A stretch of DNA of 64,000 nucleotides from an uncultured Bacteroidaceae bacterium (GCA_905235525.1 CAJOLW010000005.1:1-64000), one strand, 5' to 3'. Positions 6,854-16,342 are shown, numbered from the stretch's first letter. Notes: generated by a model not told the origin, from the letters alone. Program-made: numbers and translations.

Positions 6854-7597
6854 ATGAAAAAACATATACCCAATATCATTACCTGTTGCAACCTCATCTG
6901 TGGATGTATCGCAACGTATGCGGCTTTTCATCATGGATATCAGATTGCATTTCTCTTTATTCTGTTGGGCGCATTGTTTGATTTCTTCGACGGGAGAACA
7001 GCACGTGCATTGGGCGTAAGCGGAAAAATGGGATTGGAACTGGACTCGTTGGCAGATTGTGTCACCTTTGGTGTGGCTCCTTCAGCCATGTTATTCACAT
7101 TGTTCAACCATGTGGCTTATCCTACGTTCATGAATGCTGAGTTTTTCTTTCGCGTGATGCCTTTTACGGCATTCCTGATGGCTGCATTCTCAGCCGTGCG
7201 ACTGGCAAAGTTCAACATTGACGAGCGTCAACACACGGAGTTCATCGGCATGCCGACTCCTGCGAACGCCATTTTCTGGGGTGCGTTGATTTCGAGCAGT
7301 GAAGCATGGCTCATTAGTCCACGCTTCAATGCGTTATTCCTCTTCCTTTTCATGGTTTTGTTCTGCTGGCTGTTGGTGTGTGAGGTGCCTATGTTTGCCT
7401 TCAAGGGCAAAGCCACGTGGCCTAAAGATATGATGAAAATCATTTTTGTGTGCCTCACTGGCATCATTCTTTTGGTGAGCGGACCGTTATGCGACGATGG
7501 TTGGTGGATTGGCATAAGCCGTGGTGCCGCCGCTTGCATCGGACTTTATGTCGTATTGTCTATTGTGGCATCATATTTGCCTAAGTATGAGGATTAA
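6854..7597 (+). CDS. pssA: CDP-diacylglycerol-serine O-phosphatidyltransferase
   Basis: The 247-residue integral membrane enzyme joins CDP-diacylglycerol and serine to give phosphatidylserine, the substrate of Psd encoded just upstream. The CDP-alcohol phosphotransferase motif D-x2-D-G-x2-A-R-x8-G-x3-D-x3-D is complete in FDFFDGRTARALGVSGKMG followed by LELDSLAD. Further signs are the N-terminal PNIITCCNLICG and six or more hydrophobic segments. The start has AAGTAGAAATG. Co-transcription with psd is expected. Confidence 0.95.
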   Translation: MKKHIPNIITCCNLICGCIATYAAFHHGYQIAFLFILLGALFDFFDGRTARALGVSGKMGLELDSLADCVTFGVAPSAMLFTLFNHVAYPTFMNAEFFFRVMPFTAFLMAAFSAVRLAKFNIDERQHTEFIGMPTPANAIFWGALISSSEAWLISPRFNALFLFLFMVLFCWLLVCEVPMFAFKGKATWPKDMMKIIFVCLTGIILLVSGPLCDDGWWIGISRGAAACIGLYVVLSIVASYLPKYED

Positions 7598-7636
7598 GGA
7601 GACTATTCTCCCCTTCATCCCAATGACTGCACAGAT

Positions 7637-7939
7637 ATGGAAGCATTCTTAACAGCCCTTATCCTAATCATTCTTCCTGCTCTTATCTTCATCCTCATCG
7701 GTTTGTATCTAATGAGCCGTCTGGTGGGTGGCTTTGGCAACTTAAAGGCTCTCTATCGGCTTTTCACAGGACGAGGAGGGCAGAATGCTCGGCAGGAATC
7801 TGCCAAATCGTCATCGTCGGACAGTTCTTCACGTACATATAATAGAGGAAGAAAAAGTGGCAGTGATGCACAAACTGGAGGAAAAATGTTTGGTCAGGAC
7901 GAAGGAACGTATGTAGAGTTTGAGGAAGTGAAAGAATAA
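7637..7939 (+). CDS. DUF4834-type small membrane protein
   Basis: The 100-residue protein has one N-terminal membrane helix (about residues 5-28, LTALILIILPALIFILIGLY). A Ser/Arg/Gly-rich linker follows, then a conserved-looking acidic end (FGQDEGTYVEFEEVKE). This layout matches the DUF4834 family of Bacteroidota, whose function is unknown. It follows pssA by 39 bases on the same strand and ends in a hairpin terminator that overlaps its stop. Confidence 0.7.
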   Translation: MEAFLTALILIILPALIFILIGLYLMSRLVGGFGNLKALYRLFTGRGGQNARQESAKSSSSDSSSRTYNRGRKSGSDAQTGGKMFGQDEGTYVEFEEVKE

Positions 7940-7966
7940 AAGCGAGGAGTCAAGTTCCTCGCTTTT
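7939..7966. terminator. Bidirectional hairpin terminator between DUF4834 gene and proA
   Basis: AAAGCGAGGA (7939-7948) pairs perfectly with TCCTCGCTTT (7956-7965) and is followed by T/A-rich bases. It separates convergent genes. Confidence 0.7.
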
Positions 7967-7984
7967 ATTATGGCCTATCATATA

Positions 7985-8050
7985 GCGTACCCCTCGGGTA
8001 CGGCACATCGTACCCGAGGGGTACGCCCTGCCGTAGTCGAGGGGTACGGT
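7985..8050. repeat. Palindromic dispersed repeat, copy 1
   Basis: Two palindromes, CGTACCCCTCGGGTACG (7986-8002) and CGTACCCGAGGGGTACG (8009-8025), are followed by a half copy inside ccgtagtcgaggggtacggt. The reverse complement of 8009-8050 is nearly identical to the second copy at 56636-56698 (shared gactacggca-ggcgtacccctcgggtacga). This is a REP-like intergenic element downstream of convergent genes. Confidence 0.8.
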
Positions 8051-8089
8051 TTTTGAAAATACGAATGCCCGATTCGTGAACAAGTGTTT

Positions 8090-9337
8090 TTACTTGGGGC
8101 GCACTTGTCCGTTTCCTTCAATCAGCCACTTGTAGGTGCAGATTTCTTCAAGTGCCATGGGTCCACGTGCATGGAGTTTCTGGGTAGAGATGCCGATTTC
8201 TGCACCAAGCCCGAATTGGGCACCATCAGTGAAAGATGTCGGTGCGTTGTGATAGACACAAGCAGCATCTACTTGGGCGAGGAACTGATCAGCCGTTGTG
8301 CGGTTCTCTGTGATGATGCACTCGGAGTGTCCCGAACCGAAACGGCGGATATGACGGATGGCTTCTTCTGCCGAGGTGACAGTTTTGATTGCCATCGTGT
8401 ATGCCTGAAACTCCGTCCCATAACTTTCCACGGTGGAAGGTTTGAGCAGATCGGCGGGATAATTGCCTTTGAGGACAGCCAAGGCTGGTTCATCAGCATA
8501 GATGAGCACATTGCTTTCCTTGAGAGGTGCACAGAGTGCAGGAAGGTCAGCCAACCGGTCGGCATGAATCAAGGTACAGTCGAGGGCGTTGCATACACTC
8601 ACACGGCGTGTCTTGGCATTGTTGATGATACTTGCCCCCTTCTCAAGATCACCATCCTTGTCGAAATAGGCATGACAGACACCAGCACCAGTCTCGATGA
8701 CAGGCACGGAAGCCTCTTGACGTACGAAGTCGATGAGGCGTTTGCTCCCACGGGGAATGACCAGATCAACATATCCGTTGGCATGGAGCAGGGCACCTGT
8801 CGCCTCATGAGTAGCGGGCAAAAGGGTGATGGCATTCTCGTTAATATGAAAGTCCTTCAATACCGACTTGATAAGCCCTACGATGACGCGGTTGCTGTCG
8901 TCAGCATCTTTGCCGCCCTTCAAGATACAGGCACTGCCTGCCTTGAGACAAAGCGAAAAGACATCGAACGTGACATTAGGACGTGCCTCATAGACAATGC
9001 CGATGACCCCAAACGGAACGCTAACGCGCTTAATGTCAAGTCCATTTGGCAACACCGCATGTTTCAGCACCTTGCCCAGTGGTGAGGGAAGGGTTGCGAC
9101 ATTCCGCGTGTCACCTGCAATGCCCTCGATACGCTTGTCTGTCAGTTTCAGCCTGTCATACATCGGGTTTGCCTCATCCATGCGGCTAAGGTCCTTTGCA
9201 TTAGCAGCCAGAATGGCGTCGGTTTCTTCGATGGCTTTGTCCGCCACAGCCAGCAACACTTTGTTGATCGTGTCGCCATCAAGCAGGGCAAGATCAATAC
9301 TTGCATCCTTTGCCTGTTGAAATATCTCTTCTAACAT
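8090..9337 (-). CDS. proA: Glutamate-5-semialdehyde dehydrogenase (gamma-glutamyl phosphate reductase)
   Basis: The 415-residue cytosolic enzyme reduces gamma-glutamyl phosphate with NADPH in proline synthesis. ALDH-superfamily signs are [44 protein letters not shown] and [16 protein letters not shown]. The catalytic cysteine is in [16 protein letters not shown], and [13 protein letters not shown] and [16 protein letters not shown] follow. The length is normal for ProA. The start overlaps the end of proB by seven bases, so the kinase and reductase, which form a labile intermediate, are made together. Confidence 0.96.
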   Translation of the reverse strand: MLEEIFQQAKDASIDLALLDGDTINKVLLAVADKAIEETDAILAANAKDLSRMDEANPMYDRLKLTDKRIEGIAGDTRNVATLPSPLGKVLKHAVLPNGLDIKRVSVPFGVIGIVYEARPNVTFDVFSLCLKAGSACILKGGKDADDSNRVIVGLIKSVLKDFHINENAITLLPATHEATGALLHANGYVDLVIPRGSKRLIDFVRQEASVPVIETGAGVCHAYFDKDGDLEKGASIINNAKTRRVSVCNALDCTLIHADRLADLPALCAPLKESNVLIYADEPALAVLKGNYPADLLKPSTVESYGTEFQAYTMAIKTVTSAEEAIRHIRRFGSGHSECIITENRTTADQFLAQVDAACVYHNAPTSFTDGAQFGLGAEIGISTQKLHARGPMALEEICTYKWLIEGNGQVRPK

Positions 9338-10095
9338 ATAAATTCAGTACAGGGTGTATTTTCCCTATCATTCATTAACTTGATGAGTATGTTCTCTCTC
9401 TTTCCGTTGGCGATGATGACACTGATGCCAGCCGCAGCCGTCTGTGTTGCCACATTCGATTTGCTCTGCATACCACCACGCCCGGCACTCGACTTCTTTT
9501 CCTGAATGTAGTCACTCAGGTCTTTGCCAGGTTCAATCGTGCGAATGAGGCACGATGCAGGATCTGACGGGTCACCAGTATAAATGCCGTCAATGTTACT
9601 CAGGATGATAAGCATCTGTGATTGGGTCATGCGTGCGATAAGTCCAGAAAGTTCATCATTATCCGTAAACATCAATTCGGTTACTGACACGGTATCGTTC
9701 TCATTCACAATTGGCAAGACATCATTTTCCAGCATCACGCGCATACAATTCTCTTGATTCTTCCGATGCTCAGAATCTGAGAAGTTCTCTTTCGTTGTCA
9801 GCACCTGTCCCACGGCTATGCCATACTCTCTGAACAATTCAAAATAGCGGTTAATCAGTTTTGCCTGTCCCACAGCCGAGAATAGTTGCCGCTGGTCAAC
9901 CGAGTCAAGGTCATGCTGGATATGTTTCAGTTCGCTTCTTCCACTTGCCACAGCACCTGACGACACAAGGATGACCTCGTGCCCTTCATTGCGCAGACAA
10001 GCAATCTGGTCCACCAATGCCGACATACGTGTCACATCCAACGACCCATCTTTACGTGTCAACACATTGCTACCTATTTTAATGGTCAGTCTCAT
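9331..10095 (-). CDS. proB: Glutamate 5-kinase, short form without PUA domain
   Basis: The enzyme phosphorylates glutamate in the first step of proline synthesis. The 254 residues carry the amino-acid-kinase fold: [80 protein letters not shown] and [20 protein letters not shown]. The family often has an extra C-terminal PUA domain (about 367 residues in E. coli); it is absent here, as in other short ProB enzymes. A -7 box (TAACTTTG, minus strand 10167-10160) lies 65 bases upstream. The gene overlaps proA. Confidence 0.95.
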   Translation of the reverse strand: MRLTIKIGSNVLTRKDGSLDVTRMSALVDQIACLRNEGHEVILVSSGAVASGRSELKHIQHDLDSVDQRQLFSAVGQAKLINRYFELFREYGIAVGQVLTTKENFSDSEHRKNQENCMRVMLENDVLPIVNENDTVSVTELMFTDNDELSGLIARMTQSQMLIILSNIDGIYTGDPSDPASCLIRTIEPGKDLSDYIQEKKSSAGRGGMQSKSNVATQTAAAGISVIIANGKRENILIKLMNDRENTPCTEFIC

Positions 10096-10221
10096 CGTTT
10101 TTTTGCTATTGGGAATTATATTCTTTGCCCTTTTGAGGCATTTTGTTATGAATCTTTTGCAAAGTTACGAAGAATTTATTCAAATCTGTGTAAATGAAGA
10201 GGAAAAATGTGGATAAGGAAG

Positions 10222-10251
10222 TTTGGAATAAAGATTTTTATCGTATCTTTG
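10222..10251 (+). promoter_or_regulatory. Promoter of trxB-dsbD
   Basis: TTTG (10222-10225) and TATCTTTG (10244-10251) are 18 bases apart; the trxB ATG follows 38 bases later. This position rules out the upstream in-frame ATG at 10194 as the start. Confidence 0.7.
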
Positions 10252-10289
10252 CAATCTCAAACCAATTTGAATTGAAAGGAAAAGACAAT

Positions 10290-11234
10290 ATGGCACTTAA
10301 AACATTGATTATAGGAAGCGGTCCTGCAGGTTACACGGCAGCCATTTATGCTTCAAGAAGTTCGTTGAATCCTGTACTCTACGAAGGTATGCAGCCAGGT
10401 GGACAATTGACACAGACAACAGAAGTGGAGAATTTCCCTGGATACCCTGAGGGTACGACGGGACAAGAATTGATGGATGACCTCCGCAAACAAGCCGAAA
10501 GATTAGGCACGGACATCCGTTTTGGCATGGTGACGAAGGTGGAGTTCTCCAAGGACGGCTCTGTTCCACACAAGGTGACGACTGATGATGGCACTGTTTT
10601 AGAGGCGCACACCGTGATTATCTCAACAGGTGCATCGGCAAAGTATCTGGGTCTGGACGACGAGAAGAAGTATGCTGGGCAGGGCGTTTCGGCTTGTGCC
10701 ACATGCGATGGTTTTTTCTATCGCAAGAAAGTGGTGGCTGTCGTAGGTGGTGGCGATACAGCATGTGAGGAAGCACAGTACTTGGCAAGTCTTGCCAAGA
10801 AGGTCTATCTGATTGTGCGTCGTGATGTGTTGCGTGCCAGTGATGCCATGCAGCAGAAGGTGAAAGACGCCGAGAACATCGAAATCCTATGGAATACACA
10901 AACAGAAGGGCTCTTTGGCGACAATGGTGTGGAGGGTGCTCATCTTGTTGAGAATAAGGGCAAAGAAAACGAGCGTCATTATGATTTGTCCATCGACGGT
11001 TTCTTCTTGGCGATAGGCCATCATCCTAATAGTGAGGTGTTCCGTCCAGACGTAGAGGTGGACGAACAAGGATATATTAAGGTGCAACATCCCACAACGG
11101 CCACCAATGTCCCAGGCGTATTTGCCGCAGGCGACGTGGCTGACCCACTCTATCGTCAAGCCATCAGTGCGGCTGGCAGTGGTTGCCATGCAGCGATTGA
11201 CGCCCTGCATTACTTACAAGAGAAAGGATTGTGA
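10290..11234 (+). CDS. trxB: Thioredoxin-disulfide reductase
   Basis: This FAD enzyme (314 residues from the ATG at 10290) transfers electrons from NADPH to thioredoxin. The FAD-binding IIGSGPAGYTAAIYASR is at residues 7-23. The redox pair Cys136-Ala-Thr-Cys139 is in SACATCDGFFY. The NADPH fold is VVGGGDTACEEAQYL and the C-terminal FAD motif GVFAAGDVAD. An in-frame ATG at 10194 lies inside the promoter and is rejected; AAAGGAAAAG precedes the chosen start. dsbD follows 25 bases later, so cytoplasmic reductant and its membrane relay are probably co-transcribed. Confidence 0.95.
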   Translation: MALKTLIIGSGPAGYTAAIYASRSSLNPVLYEGMQPGGQLTQTTEVENFPGYPEGTTGQELMDDLRKQAERLGTDIRFGMVTKVEFSKDGSVPHKVTTDDGTVLEAHTVIISTGASAKYLGLDDEKKYAGQGVSACATCDGFFYRKKVVAVVGGGDTACEEAQYLASLAKKVYLIVRRDVLRASDAMQQKVKDAENIEILWNTQTEGLFGDNGVEGAHLVENKGKENERHYDLSIDGFFLAIGHHPNSEVFRPDVEVDEQGYIKVQHPTTATNVPGVFAAGDVADPLYRQAISAAGSGCHAAIDALHYLQEKGL

Positions 11235-11259
11235 ACAAAGGGGGAACAGAGAAGGATAT

Positions 11260-13356
11260 ATGAGAAAGGCACTATCGGCCGTGTTGGCACTTTGTTGTTT
11301 CGCAATGGTGCATGCACAGTATCTGAAACCCGTGAAGGTGGAGACCTCTCTGAAGGAGACTTCCCCGACCGAGGCTGTCATCACGTTTGTAGCGAGCATA
11401 CAGCCAGGATGGCATATGTATAGTACGGAGGAGGTCGATGGACCTACCCCCACTACCCTATCCATCGAAAACATTTCTGGTGCAAAATTAGATGGAGGCT
11501 TGCAGCATGTCACTCCACCCATCAAGAAATACGAAGAGATGTTTGGCACCGATGTCTATTATTTTGAGAAATCTGCCACATTCACCCAGAAAGTAAAGTT
11601 GTTAGGTGGGAAATATGTGGTGGAAGGATATTTGAAATATGGTGCTTGTAATGACCAAAATTGCACCCCTCCCACATCGGTGGATTTCAGTTTCAAGGGT
11701 GAGACGACTACACCGAAAGCAGAGGAAAAGTCTGCTGCGGAGGAGGTGAAAGCCCTTCCTGCCGAAGAGGTACCGGCTTCTGCTGACTCCGTGTCTTCAG
11801 ATAGCAATGTTGTTGCTGCTCCTGCTTCCACCGAGAGTTCTATCTGGGCTCCTGTCATCGACCAACTTTCGTCTTTTGAGGAAGGTGGCAATGGGAATGC
11901 AGCCGATTCCTCTTTGTGGCAAATTTTCCTCCTCGGGCTATTGGGAGGTCTTGTAGCATTGGTCACCCCTTGTGTATGGCCCATTATACCGATGACCGTC
12001 TCTTTCTTCCTGAAGCGTGGTACGACCAAGAAATCGACAGATGAAGAGAAAGCCGCAGCCAAGAAGCGTGGCATCCGCGACGCGATTCTCTATGGCATCA
12101 GCATCGTCGTCATTTACGTAACACTGGGATTAGTCATCACCGCCATCCTAGGTCCGTCAGCACTCAACGACTTGGCGACCAATGCTGTATTTAACATCCT
12201 CTTCTTCCTCATTCTGCTCATCTTTGGCATCTCTTTTATTGGAGGATTTGAGATCACGCTTCCGTCCAAATGGAATACAGCCGTTGACAATAAAGCCAAC
12301 AGCACCACAGGGTTGCTCAGCATTTTCTTGATGGCATTCACCCTCGTGCTGGTCAGTTTCTCCTGTACTGGACCCATCATTGGATTCCTTTTGGTGCAGG
12401 TGATCACTTCCAGCATTGCTGGTCCCGTCATTGGTATGCTGGGATTTGCCATTGCACTGGCATTGCCATTCACGCTCTTCGCCCTTTTCCCCCAGTGGTT
12501 GAATTCCGTGCCGAAAAGTGGAAACTGGATGAATGTGGTGAAAGTGACGCTCGGATTTGTGGAACTCGCATTCGCCCTCAAGTTCTTCTCGGTGGCAGAT
12601 TTGGCATACGGTTGGGGATTGCTTGACCGCGAGGTGTTCCTTTCGCTCTGGATTGTCCTTGCCATTCTATTAGGTGCCTATCTCATTGGCTGGATTCGTT
12701 TTCCGCATGATGAGGAGGAATACGACGAGATGGGCAATGTGGTCATGCACCCCAAGACTTCCATTCCCCGTTTCTTCATGGCACTTATCTCATTTGCCTT
12801 TGCCATCTATATGATTCCTGGGCTATGGGGTGCGCCCCTTAAGGCAGTCAGTGCCTTTGCCCCTCCGATGAAGACACAGGATTTTAACCTTGCTCCCGAA
12901 TTGGAAGTGAAACCCATGTTTACCGACTACGAAGAAGGAATGCGATATGCCAAAGAGCATCATCTGCCTGTTATGATAGACTTCACGGGGTATGGATGTG
13001 TGAACTGCCGCAAGATGGAAGCAGCCGTGTTCACAGACCCCACAGTGGCTGACATCATGACCAACAAGTATGTGCTCATCCAACTCTATGTGGACGAGAA
13101 GACGAACCTCCCGGAACCGATGTTGGTAAGCGATAATGGCACAGAGCGGAAACTCCGTACGGTAGGTGACCGGTGGAGTTATCTCCAATCGCAGAAGTTC
13201 GGTGCCACCGCCCAACCCTTCTATGTTCTACTTGACAATGACGGCTATCCGCTCGAAAAGAGTTATTCTTATGACGAGGACATCACCAAGTTTCTCTCAT
13301 GGCAACAGCGGATTGTCCCACTATCAAACCCCATAACTCCAGGTCCTAAACTCTAA
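11260..13356 (+). CDS. dsbD: Thiol:disulfide interchange protein DsbD
   Basis: The protein passes electrons from cytoplasmic thioredoxin across the inner membrane to the periplasm. The 698 residues show a signal peptide (to about HAQ, residue 20), an N-terminal periplasmic domain with the pair in YGACNDQNC, and a linker rich in Ala/Glu. A polytopic CcdA-like core follows with TPCVWPIIPMT and SFSCTGPIIGFLL carrying the membrane cysteines. The C-terminal thioredoxin-like domain has Cys580-Val-Asn-Cys583 in GYGCVNCRKME. All three modules are present. The start at 11260 is chosen for its signal peptide and GAGAAGGA-like site; longer starts run into trxB. It is fed by TrxB encoded immediately upstream. 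Confidence 0.93.
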   Translation: MRKALSAVLALCCFAMVHAQYLKPVKVETSLKETSPTEAVITFVASIQPGWHMYSTEEVDGPTPTTLSIENISGAKLDGGLQHVTPPIKKYEEMFGTDVYYFEKSATFTQKVKLLGGKYVVEGYLKYGACNDQNCTPPTSVDFSFKGETTTPKAEEKSAAEEVKALPAEEVPASADSVSSDSNVVAAPASTESSIWAPVIDQLSSFEEGGNGNAADSSLWQIFLLGLLGGLVALVTPCVWPIIPMTVSFFLKRGTTKKSTDEEKAAAKKRGIRDAILYGISIVVIYVTLGLVITAILGPSALNDLATNAVFNILFFLILLIFGISFIGGFEITLPSKWNTAVDNKANSTTGLLSIFLMAFTLVLVSFSCTGPIIGFLLVQVITSSIAGPVIGMLGFAIALALPFTLFALFPQWLNSVPKSGNWMNVVKVTLGFVELAFALKFFSVADLAYGWGLLDREVFLSLWIVLAILLGAYLIGWIRFPHDEEEYDEMGNVVMHPKTSIPRFFMALISFAFAIYMIPGLWGAPLKAVSAFAPPMKTQDFNLAPELEVKPMFTDYEEGMRYAKEHHLPVMIDFTGYGCVNCRKMEAAVFTDPTVADIMTNKYVLIQLYVDEKTNLPEPMLVSDNGTERKLRTVGDRWSYLQSQKFGATAQPFYVLLDNDGYPLEKSYSYDEDITKFLSWQQRIVPLSNPITPGPKL

Positions 13357-13366
13357 ACTCTCAACC
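13345..13366. repeat. Short CTAAACTCT tandem repeat before the ATPase gene
   Basis: Tandem copies of ctaaactct fill the gap between dsbD and the next ATG. Related stretches occur at 25182-25225, 52061-52117 and 59288-59298. Confidence 0.55.
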
Positions 13367-13369
13367 AAT

Positions 13370-15202
13370 ATGTATTTAGACAGCAATCTTTATATTGCGC
13401 ATTGCGCTGATGGACCCATCTATTTGACGGGCAAAATGTGTAACCGCCACGGTCTTATTGCCGGCGCTACTGGTACAGGAAAGACTGTTTCACTGCAAGT
13501 GCTTGCCGAGACATTCAGTCAGGCAGGTGTACCTTGTTTCATGGCCGACATGAAGGGAGACCTCTCTGGCATCTCTCAGGCTGGCAAACTTTCTTCTTTC
13601 ATCGAGAAGCGCAAGGATGAGTTTGGTGTTCCCAATCCAGATTTCAAGCCTTGCCCTGTTAGATTCTACGATGTGTTTGGCGAGCAAGGCATCCCCATGC
13701 GCACCACAGTTTCGGCAATGGGTCCCCAACTTCTCAGCCGTCTGATGGGGCTAAGCGACGTGCAGAGCGGTGTGCTCAATATTGTCTTCCGCATTGCCGA
13801 TGACAAAAACCTGTTGCTGATTGACCTTAAAGACTTGCGCCTCATGCTTGACTTTGTGGGACAGAACACCAGTCTGTTCACCACTGTCTATGGCAACATC
13901 TCTCCTGCCAGCATTGGAGCCATTCAGCGTGCCGTGCTGGAAATTCAAAGCGAAGGAGGAGACCTGTTCTTTGGAGAACCAGCCTTCAATGTAGCAGATC
14001 TCATTGACATGGAGGACGGCATGGGCGTGATGAGCGTTCTTGCTGCTGACAAGTTGATGCTCAATCCCAAACTCTACTCAACGTTCCTCCTGTGGCTGAT
14101 GACCGAACTCTATGCCACGCTGCCTGAAGTGGGCGACCAAGAACTGCCCAAACTCGTCTTCTTCTTCGATGAGGCGCACATGCTCTTCGACGGCACTTCC
14201 AAGGCGATGGTGGATAAGTTGGAGCAGGTTATCCGACTCATCCGTTCAAAAGGCGTTGGCATCTATTTCATCACTCAATCACCTTCCGACATCCCAGATG
14301 CCATTTTAGGGCAGTTGGGCAACCGCATCCAGCATGCGCTCCGTGCCTACACTCCGAAGGATCAGAAGGCAGTGCGTGTGGCTGCCCAATCTTTCCGCGC
14401 CAACCCCAATTTCAGCACCGAGCAAGCCATTATGGAGTTAGGGACAGGTGAAGCACTTGTTTCCGTACTCGATGAGAAAGGAGCACCCACCATTGTACAA
14501 TGTGCCAAGATTCTCTTTCCACTCAGCCAGATTGGTGCCATCACCGAAGGTCAGCGACTTGACATCCAAAATGCCCTTCCCGACCACATCAAGGACTATG
14601 CAAATTTCTTCGACCGTGAAAGTGCTTACGAGGTGCTCATAGCACAGAAAGAACAAGAAGATGCAGAGGCAGCCGCCATGTTGCGCCGTCAGGAAGAAGA
14701 AAAACAACAGAAGGAGGCAGAAAAAGAAGCCGAGCGTCAGCAGAAAGAGCAGGAACGCCAGATGCGTGAAGAAGAGAAAGAGGCCGAACGGCAACGTAAA
14801 GCAGAGGCGGTAGAGGAACTGCGCCGCCAGCGTGAGCAGGAGAAACAGGAACGTGAGGCTGCCCGCGAAGCCGAACGCCTGCGTCGCGAAGCCGAACGTG
14901 AGGCTGAACGCAAACGTAAGGAAGAAGAACGTCTTGCCAAGGAGAAATCCAAGTCCTCAGGCATGTGGAAACGCACCATTTTTGGAACCCTCGTAGGAGC
15001 CGTTCTTGGCAGTGTAGGTCATCAGGTGGGCACTTCTGTCGGAAAGAAAATCACGGGTAACACTTCTTCCACCAAGAAGAAGACCACTACGACCAAGAAA
15101 AGTTCCTCGTCTGGTTCCATTCTTGGTTCTGCTGCCAAGAGTGCCGCCAACACCGCCACCAGACGAGTGACCAACGAGATTCTGAAGAACATATTCAAAT
15201 AG
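13370..15202 (+). CDS. HerA/FtsK-type ATPase of the DUF853 (YjgR-like) family
   Basis: The 610-residue P-loop ATPase has Walker A GATGTGKT at residues 32-39, then CFMADMKGDLSGISQAG and a Walker B LVFFFDEAHMLF near 262-273. YFITQSPSDIPDAILGQLGNRIQHALRAYTP is split here only for reference to the family's conserved helicase-type C-terminal block (about 302-335). A Glu/Arg/Lys-rich coiled coil spans about 415-525, and a Gly-rich segment near 540-565 (FGTLVGAVLGSVGHQVG) precedes a Lys/Ser/Thr-rich tail. DUF853 proteins are widespread and their biological role is unsettled; they are usually soluble, so the Gly-rich stretch may be a packing motif. It follows dsbD by 13 bases of repeat sequence. Confidence 0.88.
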   Translation: MYLDSNLYIAHCADGPIYLTGKMCNRHGLIAGATGTGKTVSLQVLAETFSQAGVPCFMADMKGDLSGISQAGKLSSFIEKRKDEFGVPNPDFKPCPVRFYDVFGEQGIPMRTTVSAMGPQLLSRLMGLSDVQSGVLNIVFRIADDKNLLLIDLKDLRLMLDFVGQNTSLFTTVYGNISPASIGAIQRAVLEIQSEGGDLFFGEPAFNVADLIDMEDGMGVMSVLAADKLMLNPKLYSTFLLWLMTELYATLPEVGDQELPKLVFFFDEAHMLFDGTSKAMVDKLEQVIRLIRSKGVGIYFITQSPSDIPDAILGQLGNRIQHALRAYTPKDQKAVRVAAQSFRANPNFSTEQAIMELGTGEALVSVLDEKGAPTIVQCAKILFPLSQIGAITEGQRLDIQNALPDHIKDYANFFDRESAYEVLIAQKEQEDAEAAAMLRRQEEEKQQKEAEKEAERQQKEQERQMREEEKEAERQRKAEAVEELRRQREQEKQEREAAREAERLRREAEREAERKRKEEERLAKEKSKSSGMWKRTIFGTLVGAVLGSVGHQVGTSVGKKITGNTSSTKKKTTTTKKSSSSGSILGSAAKSAANTATRRVTNEILKNIFK

Positions 15203-15244
15203 GTTTCTGAAATCGTAGATATTTCAGAACTTGTACGAAATCAA

Positions 15245-15297
15245 GAAACAGGAAGAGGGGGCGATTGCATTCGTCCCCCTCTTCCTGTTTCTTTTCC
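15245..15297. terminator. Strong bidirectional terminator
   Basis: A perfect 17-bp stem (15245-15261 with 15275-15291) with a 13-base loop is followed by TTTTCC. It lies between the convergent DUF853 and M48 genes. Confidence 0.88.
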
Positions 15298-15307
15298 TAT
15301 TTCTTTT

Positions 15308-16165
15308 TTACTTTTTCTTCGTTGTAACCTTATTCGTAGTTGTCGTAGTCACAGGTTTATAATACTTTTGTGCCTCAGGAATCCAACCTTGTATCTGTTT
15401 AATGCGCTTCTCGTCAGAAGGGTGGTCGCTGAAAATGGAGTTGGAACTATTGCCCGCCGCTGCCATGCGCTGCCAGAAAGCCATAGCAACCTGAGGGTCA
15501 TAACCTGCCATTGCTGCAAAGATGAGCCCGATGTGGTCTGCCTCACTCTCTTGGCTGCGTGAGAATCCCGATGTCCATGCCTTGGTACCTACACCGAGGA
15601 TGGAAGACATCACATTCGCCGTGTTCGGTCCCATGCCTGCCGCCGATGCCACGCCTCCGATGATCTGCAAACCAGTCTGTTTCTTATATTCATTGCTAAT
15701 GCGCTCGGCAGAGTGCTTTGCCACCGCATGAGCAATCTCATGTCCCAGCACGATGGCAAGGGAAGCCTCATCTTGAGTGACAGGCAGGATACCCTCATAC
15801 ACCACGATTTTTCCGCCTGGCATACAGAATGCGTTGACTTGATTATTCTGCACGAGGTTGAATTCCCATTTGTAATTCGACACCTCATTCGCCAATCCGT
15901 TGCTTCGCAGATAGGATTCCACCGCACTTGCCAATCGTTGTCCACAACGTTTCACCATTGCCGTGTTGGTTGCATTGGTCGAAATCTTTGCCGACTTCAT
16001 ATAACTCTGATACTCTTGATTGCTCAGGCTCATCACCTGTTCGTCACTGACAACAAGCCTTTGCTTGCGTCCCGTTACGGGTACTTGAGAAGTTGTTCCA
16101 CAACTCGTAAAGATGGCTACTATCACCACCCCCATGAGCAACTTAATCTTTCTCATACTTTTCAT
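15308..16165 (-). CDS. M48-family zinc metalloprotease, lipoprotein
   Basis: The 285-residue protein has a lipoprotein signal peptide with lipobox IFTSC (Cys22), so it should be anchored in an envelope membrane facing the periplasm. The zinc site is HEIAH (residues 142-146) with the third ligand in SQESEADHIG (near 206). NAFCMPGGKIVVYEGIL and FSDHPSDEKRIKQI are typical of the M48 BepA/LoiP/YggG group, which degrades or refolds outer-membrane proteins. That role is family knowledge; the substrate here is unknown. The internal Met four codons in could also be the start. A promoter (16188-16219, minus) lies close upstream. Confidence 0.93.
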   Translation of the reverse strand: MKSMRKIKLLMGVVIVAIFTSCGTTSQVPVTGRKQRLVVSDEQVMSLSNQEYQSYMKSAKISTNATNTAMVKRCGQRLASAVESYLRSNGLANEVSNYKWEFNLVQNNQVNAFCMPGGKIVVYEGILPVTQDEASLAIVLGHEIAHAVAKHSAERISNEYKKQTGLQIIGGVASAAGMGPNTANVMSSILGVGTKAWTSGFSRSQESEADHIGLIFAAMAGYDPQVAMAFWQRMAAAGNSSNSIFSDHPSDEKRIKQIQGWIPEAQKYYKPVTTTTTNKVTTKKK

Positions 16166-16187
16166 TTATTGATTTGATTATATGCGG

Positions 16188-16219
16188 CAAAGTTACAAAT
16201 ATTTCCCCTATTTACCAAA
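16188..16219 (-). promoter_or_regulatory. Promoter of the M48 protease gene
   Basis: On the minus strand TTTG (16219-16216) and TAACTTTG (16195-16188) are 20 bases apart, 23 bases before the start codon. Confidence 0.7.
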
Positions 16220-16278
16220 CATTTATGCCGCTTAACACAAGAAAAAGAAGCACTATTACACTTTTTTTATGACTTTTA

Positions 16279-16309
16279 TTGTGAATGTGAAAGAAAAAGC
16301 ATATATTTG
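16279..16309 (+). promoter_or_regulatory. Promoter of the tandem sensor kinases
   Basis: TTG (16279-16281) and TATATTTG (16302-16309) are 20 bases apart. The -7 box overlaps the longest open frame's first codon (16307), which supports the ATG at 16343 as start. Confidence 0.6.
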
Positions 16310-16342
16310 CCGATAAGAGGCTTTGTAACTCTCCTACTAATC

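Noticed and set aside
8084-9085. 333-codon plus-strand open frame
   Set aside because: It lies fully antisense to proA, whose protein is complete and conserved; the translation is Cys/Arg-rich and resembles nothing.
10194-10289. N-terminal extension of trxB from the ATG at 10194
   Set aside because: It would include the promoter boxes 10222-10251 and adds non-conserved residues before the FAD-binding start.
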